From NCBI GenBank assembly GCA_013286045.1, contig JABDGM010000005.1, forward strand, positions 17,490 to 81,489: a stretch of DNA of 64,000 nt, in the 5' to 3' direction. Under the pieces are notes generated by a model. That model saw nothing but the letters and a program-made list of their open reading frames with translations, made no database searches and was not told the DNA's origin. Positions 16,257 through 26,116 of the stretch are shown piece after piece (within the stretch, counting starts at the first letter, position 1; each line of letters begins with the position of its first letter). The position numbers and the translations under genes were made by a program. The stretch comes from Planctomycetota bacterium. Lineage in GTDB: Bacteria; Planctomycetota; Planctomycetia; Pirellulales; Lacipirellulaceae.

Positions 16257-18395
16257 ATGGTTGGGTTCGAACTTCAACGAGCGCGATATCGCGCCGAGTT
16301 TATGCTCGGCGCGCTGCTGACTCTTTCGGCGCTGGCTTTTCCCCACCGCGTTCTTGCGGATCCTGCGACGCCTGCGGCCGAACGCTTCCACGCGAAGATC
16401 GAACCCATACTGCAAAAATACTGCTACGACTGTCACGGATACGGCGAGCACAAAGGCAACCATGCCTTCGACGCATACAAATCCGATCAGGATCTCATCG
16501 GTGATACAAAGCTGTGGTTGGCGGCGCTCAAGAATGTTCGCTCGGGAATCATGCCGCCTCCAGACGAAGACCGGCCTACGGAGGACGAACGTCGCATACT
16601 TTTCGATTGGATCGAGCGCGATGCTTTCCAAACCGACCCGAGTGATCCTGATCCTGGCCGGGTAACGCTCCGGCGCCTCAATCGAGTCGAATATCGCAAC
16701 ACGATTCGCGACCTGACGGGTGTCGACTACGACACCTCGAAGCAGTTCCCGCCAGACGACTCGGGCTATGGCTTCGACAATATCGGCGATGCAATGAGCG
16801 TTTCGCCGCTGCTTACCGAAGAATTCCTGAACGCGGCGCGGGCGATTGTAGCGCAGTATGTGCCGAGCGCACCGCCAGATGAAAAAGACCCTGACGCGGA
16901 TGCTGCCTACAAGCGGGTCTTCATCCACGGCCGAGCGCCCGACGACCCGGCACATCGCGACAACTATGCCCGAGAAATCTTGCGGGGGTTCGCGCGCCGC
17001 GCGTACCGCCGCACGCCGGACGAGCACACGGTCGACCGACTACTGGAACTGACCAAGGCAATTCCGTCGTCGGCCGAGCCTTCCTTCGAGAGCGAAATTA
17101 GCACGGCGATGATTGCCGTTTTGGCATCGCCGCGGTTTTTATTTCGCGTCGAAGAGCCGGCCACTCAAGATGCCAAGACGCCGCACCCAGAGGTCGATGA
17201 ATTCTCGCTCGCGTCGCGGCTATCGTATTTTTTGTGGTCGACCATGCCCGATGAAGAGCTTCTTGCCGCCGCCGAACGCGGTGAGTTGCGCAAGAACTTG
17301 GCATCGCATGTCGAGCGCATGCTAAAGGACCCAAAATCTTACGCCCTCGCAGAAAACTTCGCGGGCCAGTGGCTCCGGGCGCGCGACGTCGCGCATGTCG
17401 ATATTGATCCAGTAGGAGCGCTCGGTTATCAGCATGAGATGGAAGAGCTGCGAGCGCAATATTTTCGAATCCGGCACGAGCGCGACCGCCCCCGCAAAGA
17501 TGACAAGGCCGATGCGACTGACAAACCGGCCGATGTTCATGAGCTGAATTGGGAAGAACGCGAAAAGCTACGCGAGCGGTATCGCCGGGTCAAAGAGATC
17601 GGCGCCATGTTCGACGACAAATTGCGGCGCGCCATGCGCGACGAAACCGAGCAATACTTCAACTACGTCGTCCACGAGAATCGAGACGTGCTGGATCTAG
17701 TCGATAGCGACTACACATTTTTGAACGAAACGCTCGCCAAACATTATGGCGTCAAAGGCGTCCAAGGCGAAGAAATGCGGCGTGTCGTGCTGCCCGCGGA
17801 CAGCCCTCGCGGTGGCGTACTCACCCAGGCCACGATTTTAGCAGTTACCTCGAATCCCAACCGCACTTCGCCCGTTAAACGCGGATTGTTCGTACTAGAT
17901 AACATTTTGGGCTATCCGCCCCCGCCGCCTCCGCCGCCGAACGTGCCATTGCTCGAGACCGCGGACACAGGCATTCACGATCGCCAGCCGACAGTACGCG
18001 AGTTACAGGAACGGCATCGCCGCGAGCCGCTCTGTGCTGCTTGTCACGCCCGAATGGACCCCCTGGGCCTCGCCCTGGAAAACTTTAACGCGCTCGGGAT
18101 GTGGCGGGACACGGAAAACGACCAGCCCGTCGATCCGTCTGGCACATTGCTCAGCGGCGAGAAATTCGACGGAATCCGCCAACTCAAAGCCATCATCAAG
18201 CAGCAGCATCGGCAGGATTTTTACCGTTGTTTAACGGAAAAGCTGCTGACATACGCCCTGGGACGGGGATTAGAATACTATGACGAGTACACGGTCGACC
18301 AAATTGTGGCTCGGCTGGACCGCGACAACGGCAAGTTTTCCGCGCTCCTGATGGGCGTCATCGAATCGGCGCCGTTTCAAAAGCAGAGGCGATAG
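16257..18395 (+). CDS. Planctomycete cytochrome, DUF1587-DUF1595-DUF1592-DUF1588-DUF1585
   Basis: Exported protein of 712 aa. After a signal sequence (LGALLTLSALAFPHRVLA) comes a c-type heme site CYDCH, then the planctomycete block order: DUF1587 (LRRLNRVEYRNTIRDLTGVD), DUF1595 (RGFARRAYRRTPDEHTVDR), DUF1592 (LASRLSYFLWSTMPDEELL), DUF1588 (RGGVLTQATILAVTSNPNRT then KRGLFVLDNILGYP) and DUF1585 (ENFNALGMWRD, LLTYALGRGLEYYD). A second CxxCH (CAACH) lies at the start of DUF1585. A proline run of eight sits in between. Function is unknown; the family is confined largely to Planctomycetes and Verrucomicrobia. It is followed by a DUF1552 gene 49 bp downstream, the usual partner. Confidence 0.93.
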   Translation: MVGFELQRARYRAEFMLGALLTLSALAFPHRVLADPATPAAERFHAKIEPILQKYCYDCHGYGEHKGNHAFDAYKSDQDLIGDTKLWLAALKNVRSGIMPPPDEDRPTEDERRILFDWIERDAFQTDPSDPDPGRVTLRRLNRVEYRNTIRDLTGVDYDTSKQFPPDDSGYGFDNIGDAMSVSPLLTEEFLNAARAIVAQYVPSAPPDEKDPDADAAYKRVFIHGRAPDDPAHRDNYAREILRGFARRAYRRTPDEHTVDRLLELTKAIPSSAEPSFESEISTAMIAVLASPRFLFRVEEPATQDAKTPHPEVDEFSLASRLSYFLWSTMPDEELLAAAERGELRKNLASHVERMLKDPKSYALAENFAGQWLRARDVAHVDIDPVGALGYQHEMEELRAQYFRIRHERDRPRKDDKADATDKPADVHELNWEEREKLRERYRRVKEIGAMFDDKLRRAMRDETEQYFNYVVHENRDVLDLVDSDYTFLNETLAKHYGVKGVQGEEMRRVVLPADSPRGGVLTQATILAVTSNPNRTSPVKRGLFVLDNILGYPPPPPPPPNVPLLETADTGIHDRQPTVRELQERHRREPLCAACHARMDPLGLALENFNALGMWRDTENDQPVDPSGTLLSGEKFDGIRQLKAIIKQQHRQDFYRCLTEKLLTYALGRGLEYYDEYTVDQIVARLDRDNGKFSALLMGVIESAPFQKQRR

Positions 18396-18444
18396 CCGCG
18401 AAGTAGATGTTTGTCCCGCGTCGGATTTCACGGAGAGGAGTCGC

Positions 18445-19839
18445 ATGCAAAATCCCGAACCTCAGCCGCGCGATTTAGTTGCCGAACGACATCGCCCGAT
18501 GAGTCGCCGCCGGTTTCTGCGCGGCGTTGGCGCTAGCGTGGCGCTGCCTGCACTTCCCTCGCTACTTCCACGCTGGGCACGCGCCGCCGATGCCATCGCC
18601 CAGGCTTCCGCCAACGTACCGCAAAGGATGGCCTTCGTTACCGTCCCGAATGGCGTGAACTTGGAGAAGTGGTGGCCGAAGGGCGAGGGGAAGGAATTCG
18701 AGCTCGCGCCGACGATGGAATCGCTCGCCGGCGTTAAAGATCAAATCCAAATCATCTCAGGTCTGGACCACATCAACGCCACGCCCGGCAGCGATGGCGC
18801 CGGCGACCACGCGCGCGCCAATGCAACGCTTCTCACCGGTTGCCGGGCGCGAAAGACCGCGGGCGCCGATCTTCACGTCGGCCCATCGATCGATCAAGTC
18901 GCAGCCCAGCATATCGGCCATATGACGCGGTTCTCTTCACTGGAACTGACTTGCGACACCGAACGCCCCTCCGGTAATTGCGACAGCGGCTACGCCTGCG
19001 CGTACCAATACAACGTCTCTTGGCGGTCGGCCACCACGCCAATGGCCGCCGAAGTCAATCCACGCCGCGTGTTCGAACGCATGTTTGGCAGCGGATCGTC
19101 CGAGGAGCGAGCCAAGAACTTCGCGATTCGCCAAAAAACTAATCGCTCGATTCTCGACTTCGTTCGCGAGGACGCACGCTCGCTCGATGGCAAATTGAGC
19201 ACGCAAGACACTCAGAAATTGGACGAATATCTAACCAGCTTGCGAGATATTGAAGACCGCCTGATTAAGTTCGAGCAGGTCGCGACGCCGCCGAGCAAAG
19301 ATATCGTAGCCCCCGAGGGAATCGCTGACCCATTCGGCGACCGAATGCAGATGATGTACGACATGGTCGCGCTCGCGTTCCAAACCGACTCGACGCGAAT
19401 CGTGACGCTCATGGTGGCGCATGACGGCAACAACCGGCGGTATCCCGAAATCAACATCGACCGCGGCCACCACGACATATCGCATCACCAGAATCGTGCC
19501 GAAAACCTCGACCTGATCGGGCAGATCGACAAGTTCCACATCGATTCGTTCGCTGCCTTTCTCCAGAAGCTCGCGGCAACGAAGGACGCGGACGGCACTT
19601 CCGTCCTGCACAATTCTATGATCGTGTACGCGAGCGGGAACGCGGATGGCAACGCCCATTCGCATACGAGCTTGCCAGTCATCCTGGCAGGGGCTGGCGG
19701 CGGCAAATTGAACCCAGGCCGCTTTACGACCGTGCCCTCGATGCCGATGTCCAACATGTTTCTTTCGATGTTGGACAATCTGGGCGTGGACGCGGTCGAT
19801 CACTTTGGCGATTCGAACAATCACCGATTGGTAATCTAA
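18445..19839 (+). CDS. DUF1552 Tat-exported protein
   Basis: Protein of 464 aa with a twin-arginine signal (MSRRRFLRGVGASVALPALP) and an Ala-rich cleavage region RAADA. The mature part matches DUF1552 (FVTVPNGVNLEKWWP near the start; the C-terminal LPVILAGAGGGKLNPGR). The start ATG 18445 has a good GGAGAGGAG. DUF1552 proteins are DUF1501-like, sulfatase/alkaline-phosphatase-related proteins and occur next to the DUF1592 cytochromes, as here. The pair is presumably one operon and acts in the periplasm; the substrate is not known. Confidence 0.92.
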   Translation: MQNPEPQPRDLVAERHRPMSRRRFLRGVGASVALPALPSLLPRWARAADAIAQASANVPQRMAFVTVPNGVNLEKWWPKGEGKEFELAPTMESLAGVKDQIQIISGLDHINATPGSDGAGDHARANATLLTGCRARKTAGADLHVGPSIDQVAAQHIGHMTRFSSLELTCDTERPSGNCDSGYACAYQYNVSWRSATTPMAAEVNPRRVFERMFGSGSSEERAKNFAIRQKTNRSILDFVREDARSLDGKLSTQDTQKLDEYLTSLRDIEDRLIKFEQVATPPSKDIVAPEGIADPFGDRMQMMYDMVALAFQTDSTRIVTLMVAHDGNNRRYPEINIDRGHHDISHHQNRAENLDLIGQIDKFHIDSFAAFLQKLAATKDADGTSVLHNSMIVYASGNADGNAHSHTSLPVILAGAGGGKLNPGRFTTVPSMPMSNMFLSMLDNLGVDAVDHFGDSNNHRLVI

Positions 19840-19855
19840 CGTCCTACTTCCGACA

Positions 19856-21352
19856 TTATTGAGAATTGCTGACAAAGGCAATTCGTCGACTGTCCGGAGA
19901 CCAGCTCGGAACGTTAATGCTCCCCTGCCCTCCGTAAACGTACGCCAGAACTTTCGGTTCGCCGCCTCCGATTGGCATGAGCCGCAGATACACGTGCTTA
20001 TAAAACGGGTGCTCTTTGGCGGGCACCTCGGGCAAGAACGACAGAATCACAATCTGCTCGCCGTCGGGCGAGATGTGTGGGAACCAGTCGTTCAAGTCGT
20101 CGTGCGTGACCCGCTCCTGGCCGCTTCCATCTGGCCGCATTCGCCAAATCTGCATTCGCCCCGTGCGGCTAGAATTAAAGTAAATCCATTCGCCATCGGG
20201 CGTGAACTCAGAGCCGTCATCCACTCCCTCAGAATCAGTCAGCCGAATCTCTTCGCCCCCTTCCGCCGAAATCTTGTAGATATCGAGATTGCCATCGCGC
20301 TCGCCGGTGAAAAGTAGCCACTTTGCATCTGGCGACCAACTGTGAAAATACGAGGGACCGCGCTGCGTAATCTGCCGCGGCGTTCCGCCCTCGATGGGCA
20401 ACGTGTAGACGATAGATTTCCCCCCAAGCTCAGGGCTATGATTGCTGATTCCGATTTGCTTGCCGTCGAACGAAAGCACGTGGTCGTTGTTATTCGCCGT
20501 AGCATGCCCAGTATCGATCGGCGAGGGCTTCTTCGTTTCTAGATCGAAGCGGAAGAGTCGACCACTGCCGTTGTAAATGAGCGACTTCCCGTCCGGAGTC
20601 CAATTGGGCGCTTGAATCGAGCCGCCCTCGTGATGAATCACCTCACGGCGTCCGGTCGCAAGATCTAAAATCTCGAGGTCGCTGCCAATGTAATCGCGAT
20701 AGGGTGTGAAATCCGCCTTGGCGGGCACCGTGACCCGCACGTTATCAAACTCCGCGCGCTCGGTGACTTCCGCATTGTGTGAGCAAACGAACAGTCCCAC
20801 ATACACTTCACCGCCAAGATCAATATTGTCAAGCGATTCACTAGAGAATGGCTGGCCAAATCGAGCCACGGACATCACATACTTCCCACCTCGACGCTCC
20901 AACTGAATGATGTCGGCGCCGCGAATCGCGGACTTCTTTTCCTCTGTATCGCCCCCGGCGGCGCGACGAAATTGCATCGACGTCAGCCCCTCGCCATGGA
21001 CAGCCACGTCCACGTAGGGTGCGTCCGGCTCTAGGCTCTGCCGGATCATCCAGCCCAATTTGCGGTGCGGATCACCGGCGTTGCCAAGAAAGCGGCCACG
21101 GGCTGAAAGGATAAAGTCGCCCTTCAGACGACTGTAAACAAAATGAAACTCGTCTCGATCGAACCAAATGTTCGTGCCGGATCCGGCTACTTCGTACTGT
21201 CCAGTCACCGGATCGTACGAGCAACTGCCAGCGTGCTTCACAGGCCCGACATCGACCTGACCATCAAAGTCTCCGATGCTTTGCTGCGAAAACGCACGCG
21301 TCATGAGCAAACTCGCGAGTAGAAACGCCAACCCGCTTCTCGTGAAGTTCAT
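19856..21352 (-). CDS. Secreted TolB/WD40-like beta-propeller protein
   Basis: Exported protein of 498 aa. ATG 21352 follows AAGGTGGCGAG and opens a signal peptide (MNFTRSGLAFLLASLLMTRA-FSQ); the frame extends 79 codons further upstream, but that part overlaps the galE end and lacks a start signal. Residues about 25-210 look like a concanavalin/DUF1349-type sheet (LKGDFILSARGRFLGN, GWMIRQSL). From about 225 come five or more TolB-like blades (APNWTPDGKSLIYNG, HSWSPDAKWLLFTGERDGN, SEFTPDGEWIYFNSSRTG, VPSWSPDSRRIAFVS). The gene is 22 bp downstream of galE, so probably the last member of the gal operon. The role is unknown; a periplasmic binding or sensing function is a guess. Confidence 0.85.
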   Translation of the reverse strand: MNFTRSGLAFLLASLLMTRAFSQQSIGDFDGQVDVGPVKHAGSCSYDPVTGQYEVAGSGTNIWFDRDEFHFVYSRLKGDFILSARGRFLGNAGDPHRKLGWMIRQSLEPDAPYVDVAVHGEGLTSMQFRRAAGGDTEEKKSAIRGADIIQLERRGGKYVMSVARFGQPFSSESLDNIDLGGEVYVGLFVCSHNAEVTERAEFDNVRVTVPAKADFTPYRDYIGSDLEILDLATGRREVIHHEGGSIQAPNWTPDGKSLIYNGSGRLFRFDLETKKPSPIDTGHATANNNDHVLSFDGKQIGISNHSPELGGKSIVYTLPIEGGTPRQITQRGPSYFHSWSPDAKWLLFTGERDGNLDIYKISAEGGEEIRLTDSEGVDDGSEFTPDGEWIYFNSSRTGRMQIWRMRPDGSGQERVTHDDLNDWFPHISPDGEQIVILSFLPEVPAKEHPFYKHVYLRLMPIGGGEPKVLAYVYGGQGSINVPSWSPDSRRIAFVSNSQ

Positions 21353-21374
21353 CTCGCCACCTTTTACGGAATGC

Positions 21375-22355
21375 TCAGTCGTTGTAACCCTTTGGATGTG
21401 CTTTGTGCCATTTCCATGCACTCTCGACAATCTCCCGGATCGAGTAGCGCGCTTGCCAGCCGAGTTCACGCTTCGCGGCCGACGGGTCCGCCACAAGAGC
21501 CGGCGGATCGCCTTCCCGCCGCGCAGTCTTTCGCACGGGAATCGCATGCCCCGTAACTTCGCGGCATAGCGTGACAACTTCCTCGACACTGGCGCCGTGC
21601 CCAGTCCCCAAATTCAGCTTCAACGCCATACCCGGCTTTAGTTTTTCGAGAGCCGCAACATGCGCCGTCGCCAAATCATCCACGTGAATGTAATCGCGAA
21701 TACACGTGCCATCGGGCGTGGGATAATCGGTCCCAAAAACATCGACCGACTCACGCTGGCCTAACGCAACTTGCAGAAGCAGTGGAATGAGATGTGTTTC
21801 GGGATCGTGGTCCTCGCCGATCGTGCCATCGGCCGCGGCGCCCGAAGCGTTGAAGTACCGCAACGCGGCGTAGCCCATACCGTACGCGTGCGAGTAGTCG
21901 GCCAGCGCGTGCTCGATCACCAGCTTCGTAAAACCGTACGGGCTGATCGGATGCTGCGGATGGTCTTCGGTAATCGGCACTCGCTCCGGAATGCCGTAGG
22001 TCGCGCACGAACTCGAGAAGACGATGCGGTCTATGCCGGCCCCTCGCATCGCGTCGAGCAGCGCAAGCGAGCCGACAATATTGTTTTGATAATAGATAGC
22101 CGGATCTTTTACAGACACGCCAACGTAAGCAAATGCCGCGAAGTGCATGACCGCTTCGATCTTATGCTCACTCATTGCCGCGACAACTCGCTCTCGATCG
22201 AGCAAGCTAGCCGACACAAACGGCGTACTTCCCGCCGCCGGCCGATGGCCCTCCGCGAGGTTATCGAGGATGACGACCTGGTGGCCGCTCTTCGTTAGCT
22301 GTTTGGCCGCATGCGAGCCAACATATCCGGCCCCACCAGTAACTAACACGCGCAT
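21375..22355 (-). CDS. galE: UDP-glucose 4-epimerase
   Basis: Short-chain dehydrogenase of 326 aa that interconverts UDP-galactose and UDP-glucose with bound NAD. N-terminal Rossmann motif VTGGAGYVGS at 5-14, SSSCATYG around 114-121, and the catalytic Y140-x3-K144 in ISPYGFTKLVIEH. The substrate-side block RYFNASGA and the C-terminal ARREGDPPALVADPS, LGWQARY are typical of bacterial GalE. It follows the arabinokinase-like gene by 35 bp in the same operon as galT. GalE family members can also act on UDP-pentoses, which matters given that kinase. Confidence 0.95.
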   Translation of the reverse strand: MRVLVTGGAGYVGSHAAKQLTKSGHQVVILDNLAEGHRPAAGSTPFVSASLLDRERVVAAMSEHKIEAVMHFAAFAYVGVSVKDPAIYYQNNIVGSLALLDAMRGAGIDRIVFSSSCATYGIPERVPITEDHPQHPISPYGFTKLVIEHALADYSHAYGMGYAALRYFNASGAAADGTIGEDHDPETHLIPLLLQVALGQRESVDVFGTDYPTPDGTCIRDYIHVDDLATAHVAALEKLKPGMALKLNLGTGHGASVEEVVTLCREVTGHAIPVRKTARREGDPPALVADPSAAKRELGWQARYSIREIVESAWKWHKAHPKGYND

Positions 22356-22390
22356 CGTTTCGTTCTCCTGATCCTTGGCGATAGATGTGG

Positions 22391-23851
22391 CTAGATTATT
22401 ACTTCCGCGACGGGTGTGCCGTAAGCCCCTGGCGAAGAACCACCAAATATGTAAGCCGCTCGCCCTGTCGCAGCAGTATACTGTTGCGCGACACGCTCCA
22501 CCGCTGGAAACGCGTCAGCACGACCCAAGATCGCGACCGTACCACCGCTGCCGCCACCCGTGATTTTCGCGCCGACGATCCCACTTTCTGGTCCGGCTTC
22601 TCGGACCAGTTTTACCAGTAGATCCGTTCCCTCCGAGCGCAATCCGCAAGCGGAATAACTTGCATGGGAAGCGGCCATAAGCTGCCCCATCTCGCCCATC
22701 GCGCTGGGTGATATTTCAGATTGCAGAAGCTCTCGAAATCGCGTCGACCGCGAATTTTCTTCGATTGGGTGGAGCGTCGGATGGTGCACAGCATAGGTTC
22801 GATTCGGATCAACCCGCGTCACCGGGTCGGTCGTACCTCCATAGCGATCGAGAAATTCGCGACCGGAAATCTGCGCCGGGACCGTCCGCGCATACTCCCT
22901 GTGAAATTCTTGAGGCGTTATGTTCGCCAGATATCCGTGCCATTGTGGATCATCGACGATCCACGCATCGGAAGCGTCCGCCCCCTTGGCTACAAATCCC
23001 GCAGACTCAGCGATAATCCGATACCCCATGAAAGCGCCGCAGCGAACCGAAGAATAATCCGAGCCGCTTACCGCATGGCGAATACCCGAGTCGATCCCCC
23101 AAAAGGCGAGCTCCCTGGGAATCTGGACGACGCCCTCCACGACCGCCGGTTGGCAGCGAATCGCTAACAGCGCGGACTCGCGGCCAAGCGCGCTCGTCAT
23201 CTGATCCATGATTCCGCAGGGCGCACCAACAACAAGGTTTTCGGCCACTTGGCAAAGCCTCGCCAACTCATCGCCAGCTAATTTGATTTTGAGCAGCGCC
23301 GCCACTGCGCGCATTGTCGCGACTTCGATGGCCGCCGACGAGCTCACGCCCTTCCCTTCGGGCACTTGCGAATCGATCAGAATCCGCAATCCGCCGCGGA
23401 GCTCTGCACCAGTTTCCTTCAGCAAGACGAGAATCGGGCCAAGCACATAACTGGCCCACTCCGAAGTGCCACGCAGCTCGTTGCATACTGCATCTAAATC
23501 GCTCTTCAAAAAGCGCGTGAATCGCGTTGCTGAAATTGTGCACAATCGCGGCACGCCAAACTCATCTTGCGAGAGACTCGCAACGCGGATATCACCACTG
23601 TCGAGAGATTCCTGCACGGCCGCGAACGACGCTTCGGCGGCCGGCATTTCCAGCACCAGCGAACCGCTGTAATCGCCAATACCTCCCATGACATCGAGCC
23701 GACCGGGCGCGCGAGCAACGTAAATCGGCAAATGCTGCTCGAAGAGAGTTCCAAGATTCGGATCGTTGCACGTAGGAAGTTGGCGAAGCCGCTCGAGATG
23801 TTGTGCAAAGTCGTCATGCGTCGTCGACAACGATGGCTTGCGGATGTTCAT
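22391..23851 (-). CDS. GHMP kinase resembling plant L-arabinokinase (galactokinase superfamily)
   Basis: Sugar-1-kinase-like protein of 486 aa. GHMP motif 1 reads ARAPGRLDVMGGIGDYSG (about 46-63) rather than the galactokinase form GRVNLIGEHxDY found in the galK at 28330. Motif 2 is PEGKGVSSSAAIE and motif 3 is AKITGGGSGGTV. HPIEEN, YSACGL-SEGTD and the C-terminal FGGSSPGA also match, from memory, the kinase half of Arabidopsis ARA1. It overlaps the phosphatase gene by ATGA and precedes galE, so it is part of the gal operon. Likely activity: ATP-dependent 1-phosphorylation of L-arabinose or a related sugar. The galactokinase superfamily is certain; substrate is inferred. Confidence 0.8.
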   Translation of the reverse strand: MNIRKPSLSTTHDDFAQHLERLRQLPTCNDPNLGTLFEQHLPIYVARAPGRLDVMGGIGDYSGSLVLEMPAAEASFAAVQESLDSGDIRVASLSQDEFGVPRLCTISATRFTRFLKSDLDAVCNELRGTSEWASYVLGPILVLLKETGAELRGGLRILIDSQVPEGKGVSSSAAIEVATMRAVAALLKIKLAGDELARLCQVAENLVVGAPCGIMDQMTSALGRESALLAIRCQPAVVEGVVQIPRELAFWGIDSGIRHAVSGSDYSSVRCGAFMGYRIIAESAGFVAKGADASDAWIVDDPQWHGYLANITPQEFHREYARTVPAQISGREFLDRYGGTTDPVTRVDPNRTYAVHHPTLHPIEENSRSTRFRELLQSEISPSAMGEMGQLMAASHASYSACGLRSEGTDLLVKLVREAGPESGIVGAKITGGGSGGTVAILGRADAFPAVERVAQQYTAATGRAAYIFGGSSPGAYGTPVAEVII

Positions 23852-24867
23852 TTCACCGCGTCCACAAATCCATGCTTATGTAGCAATTCAACAAGCACCG
23901 GAGCAATCTGAGCATGCAGCGTCGAGTTGGCAAAACCCACCCATGCAACATTCGACTCGGTGTCGAGCGGTGCCCGAATCGATGAACCGAGTGGATCGGT
24001 CACCACGACACCAACCTCTTCGGCAATCAGTTTGGTGCAGAGATCATACGGGTGGCAGCAGTGGCCAACCGCCGTACCGCGCGACTTGACCAGCGGCTGC
24101 ACGAGCGGTCGCAGGTCGGCGACAAATCGATCCTGCCCGATCGCGAGGTTATAAATCTGCCCGCCCGTGCATGCATATTGATCCTCGAAAACCGCCACCT
24201 CCCCCTCGTACCGCGGCACGAGCCGTTCGCACAACTCCTCGTCGAGCGCCGCCAATAAATCGCGGCCTCCGGGGAAAAAACGACAAACGGTGGCGAAGCC
24301 ATGTCGCAACTCGGTCGCCGCGGATGGCCGAATCATGAGCGGCTTCGATTCTCGCGTCAATCGATTGTGACGAACTCCACGCACGCCCGTACCCCGTGCG
24401 GCCCACACTTGGTCGCTCAAATGCTGCTTGACGAGCGGAATCTCGGTTTGAACCGCGACTTCGATATCTGCCAGCGAAGTTTCCTCGCCGCGGTTCGCAG
24501 CAACTCCCGTAAGGATCCAGCCCGGCCTTTTCTGATACATGAGGCCGCGCGTCCCATCGATCGGATCGACAATGATCCGCCAGCGCGCGTCGCCATCACG
24601 TGCGCCGTTAGGAAGCGTCATCCGGCCGTTCGGCAAACCTTCGCCGATGAGCACGATCGGTTCGTCGGTGGCGATTTCGCGCTCGAACCACTCGACGAGT
24701 GCCGTTTCGCTAATGCGATCGATCGCGTAGATGACGTCGCCAGACCCCGCGTGGGCCACTCGCGCCAGCTCGTCCGCCCCCCGCTCTTCGCACGCCGCAA
24801 CGACGAGTCCACGAACCCAATCGTGCAGTTGGCGAAGCGGTTCGACGAAGTCGGCGGCCGTCGTCAT
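23848..24867 (-). CDS. Inositol monophosphatase family protein in gal operon
   Basis: Mg-dependent sugar/inositol phosphatase family, 339 aa. ATG 24867 overlaps the galT stop (ATGA) and is preceded by GAGGA; an upstream in-frame extension inside galT is rejected. Metal ligands are present: IGEG at the end of the first helix block, DPIDGTRG in the core, and [13 protein letters not shown] with its Asp in the third motif. The stop overlaps the next start by ATGA as well, so the three genes are translationally coupled. Some IMPase enzymes hydrolyse galactose 1-phosphate; here it could act on Gal-1-P or Ara-1-P, but that is inference from position. Confidence 0.85.
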   Translation of the reverse strand: MTTAADFVEPLRQLHDWVRGLVVAACEERGADELARVAHAGSGDVIYAIDRISETALVEWFEREIATDEPIVLIGEGLPNGRMTLPNGARDGDARWRIIVDPIDGTRGLMYQKRPGWILTGVAANRGEETSLADIEVAVQTEIPLVKQHLSDQVWAARGTGVRGVRHNRLTRESKPLMIRPSAATELRHGFATVCRFFPGGRDLLAALDEELCERLVPRYEGEVAVFEDQYACTGGQIYNLAIGQDRFVADLRPLVQPLVKSRGTAVGHCCHPYDLCTKLIAEEVGVVVTDPLGSSIRAPLDTESNVAWVGFANSTLHAQIAPVLVELLHKHGFVDAVK

Positions 24868-25946
24868 TTGTTCCTCGCGGCCGCTGCTATTTTGTAGTGA
24901 ATGGTTGGTTGAGCTTGCAGTTCGGCCGCCTTTTGCTCGGGCGACGTGTCGCTCAAAAAACTGCCGCCGCCAACTTCCGGACCGGCCAAATGTTTGAGCA
25001 GGTTCGGGGTGCGCAGCGGCGGATGGATTTCGATATGAAAATGGAACCCGCTCGCGACTTTGCCGTTCGTGGGAGCTTGGTGGAGCACCAGCACATAGGG
25101 AAACGAAAGCTGCCACAAGTTGTCGAACTTTACCAGAACTTCTTTCAACACCCCCGCTAAATCCACAAGCTCCTGGACCGATAGTTCCGCAATACTTTGG
25201 TGCATTTGCTTTGGGGAAAGATAGGTTTCGTAAGCGTATCGCGCAAAATACGGAATGAACGCGACCGCCGAATCGTTTTCAGCAATGATCCGTCGGCCAT
25301 CCGACTTTTCGCTGGCGATGATATCCTCGAACAGAGCGCGATGATTTGATTGCCAGTGCCGCGCGCACGCCTCAACCTCGATTGCAATCGTTTTGAAAAC
25401 AAAATTCGTGGCATAAATCTGGCAATGCGGATGGGGATTCGAAACCCCCACCACCTTGCCCTTGTTCTCGAATATCAGGACATGGTTCACTTCCGCCCGC
25501 GCGCCGAACTCGCGATACTCCGTCTGCCAACAGCGAAGCACTTCGCAAATTTGCTCTGGCGGCAATTCGGCCAGGGTGATGTTATGCAGCGGGCTATAGC
25601 AAACGACGCGAGCCTTCCCCTCAGCCGCCCGATTTCGATAGATGCCTGGTGGAGGCTGCAACTCGCGAGGCGCATCGAGCGATACGCACGGCAGGTCGTT
25701 GTCGAACGTGAATATCGTGCGGTAGTCCGGGTTTCGCGCGCCGCTCACCCTGGAATTACCGGGACACAAATAGCAATCAGCGGCATACGACGGCGCCTCG
25801 TCCGCCGCAGAATGAACCACCGTGTCGCCAGTCCACGGCCGCTGATTCCGATGGGCCGCAATGATTACCCACTCTTCGCGCAATGGGTGCCACCGCTCTT
25901 CCCACTGGCCCGAGGCTACGCCGGTTTGGTTTGCAATTGACGGCAC
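24864..25946 (-). CDS. galT: Galactose-1-phosphate uridylyltransferase
   Basis: Leloir enzyme of 360 aa that swaps UMP between UDP-glucose and galactose 1-phosphate. The active-site triad is in [11 protein letters not shown], with H174 as the UMP-accepting histidine. An N-terminal CYLC pair (C58, C61) probably binds zinc, and the C-terminal block [10 protein letters not shown] is typical of the GalT second half. It is the first gene of a minus-strand operon (galT, phosphatase, kinase, galE, TolB-like). A palindrome 10 nt before the ATG at 25946 may be its operator. Confidence 0.95.
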   Translation of the reverse strand: MPSIANQTGVASGQWEERWHPLREEWVIIAAHRNQRPWTGDTVVHSAADEAPSYAADCYLCPGNSRVSGARNPDYRTIFTFDNDLPCVSLDAPRELQPPPGIYRNRAAEGKARVVCYSPLHNITLAELPPEQICEVLRCWQTEYREFGARAEVNHVLIFENKGKVVGVSNPHPHCQIYATNFVFKTIAIEVEACARHWQSNHRALFEDIIASEKSDGRRIIAENDSAVAFIPYFARYAYETYLSPKQMHQSIAELSVQELVDLAGVLKEVLVKFDNLWQLSFPYVLVLHQAPTNGKVASGFHFHIEIHPPLRTPNLLKHLAGPEVGGGSFLSDTSPEQKAAELQAQPTIHYKIAAAARNK

Positions 25947-25955
25947 GATGCCGAT

Positions 25956-25971
25956 TGTAACAAGCGTTACA
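25956..25971. promoter_or_regulatory. Perfect 16-bp palindrome upstream of galT, likely operator
   Basis: TGTAACAAGCGTTACA: arms TGTAAC and GTTACA with a 4-nt centre. It fits the TGTnA-N6-TnACA shape of CRP/FNR-family sites. It lies 10-25 nt before the galT ATG, a position suited to repression, and within the 170-bp divergent region to the SSS symporter. No cognate regulator gene is in the window. Confidence 0.55.
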
Positions 25972-26116
25972 TCGCGCTTCGACCTTCTTTCGCAAACGCA
26001 CTAGCCAACACCCCCAATTTCGGATTGAATGGTGGCACCTTCAGGGCCGTTCGGTCCATCGCGCCCTGTGTTATAGGGCGGCGATCGGTTGGCATTCTCT
26101 TCGGAAGGTTCAAGGC

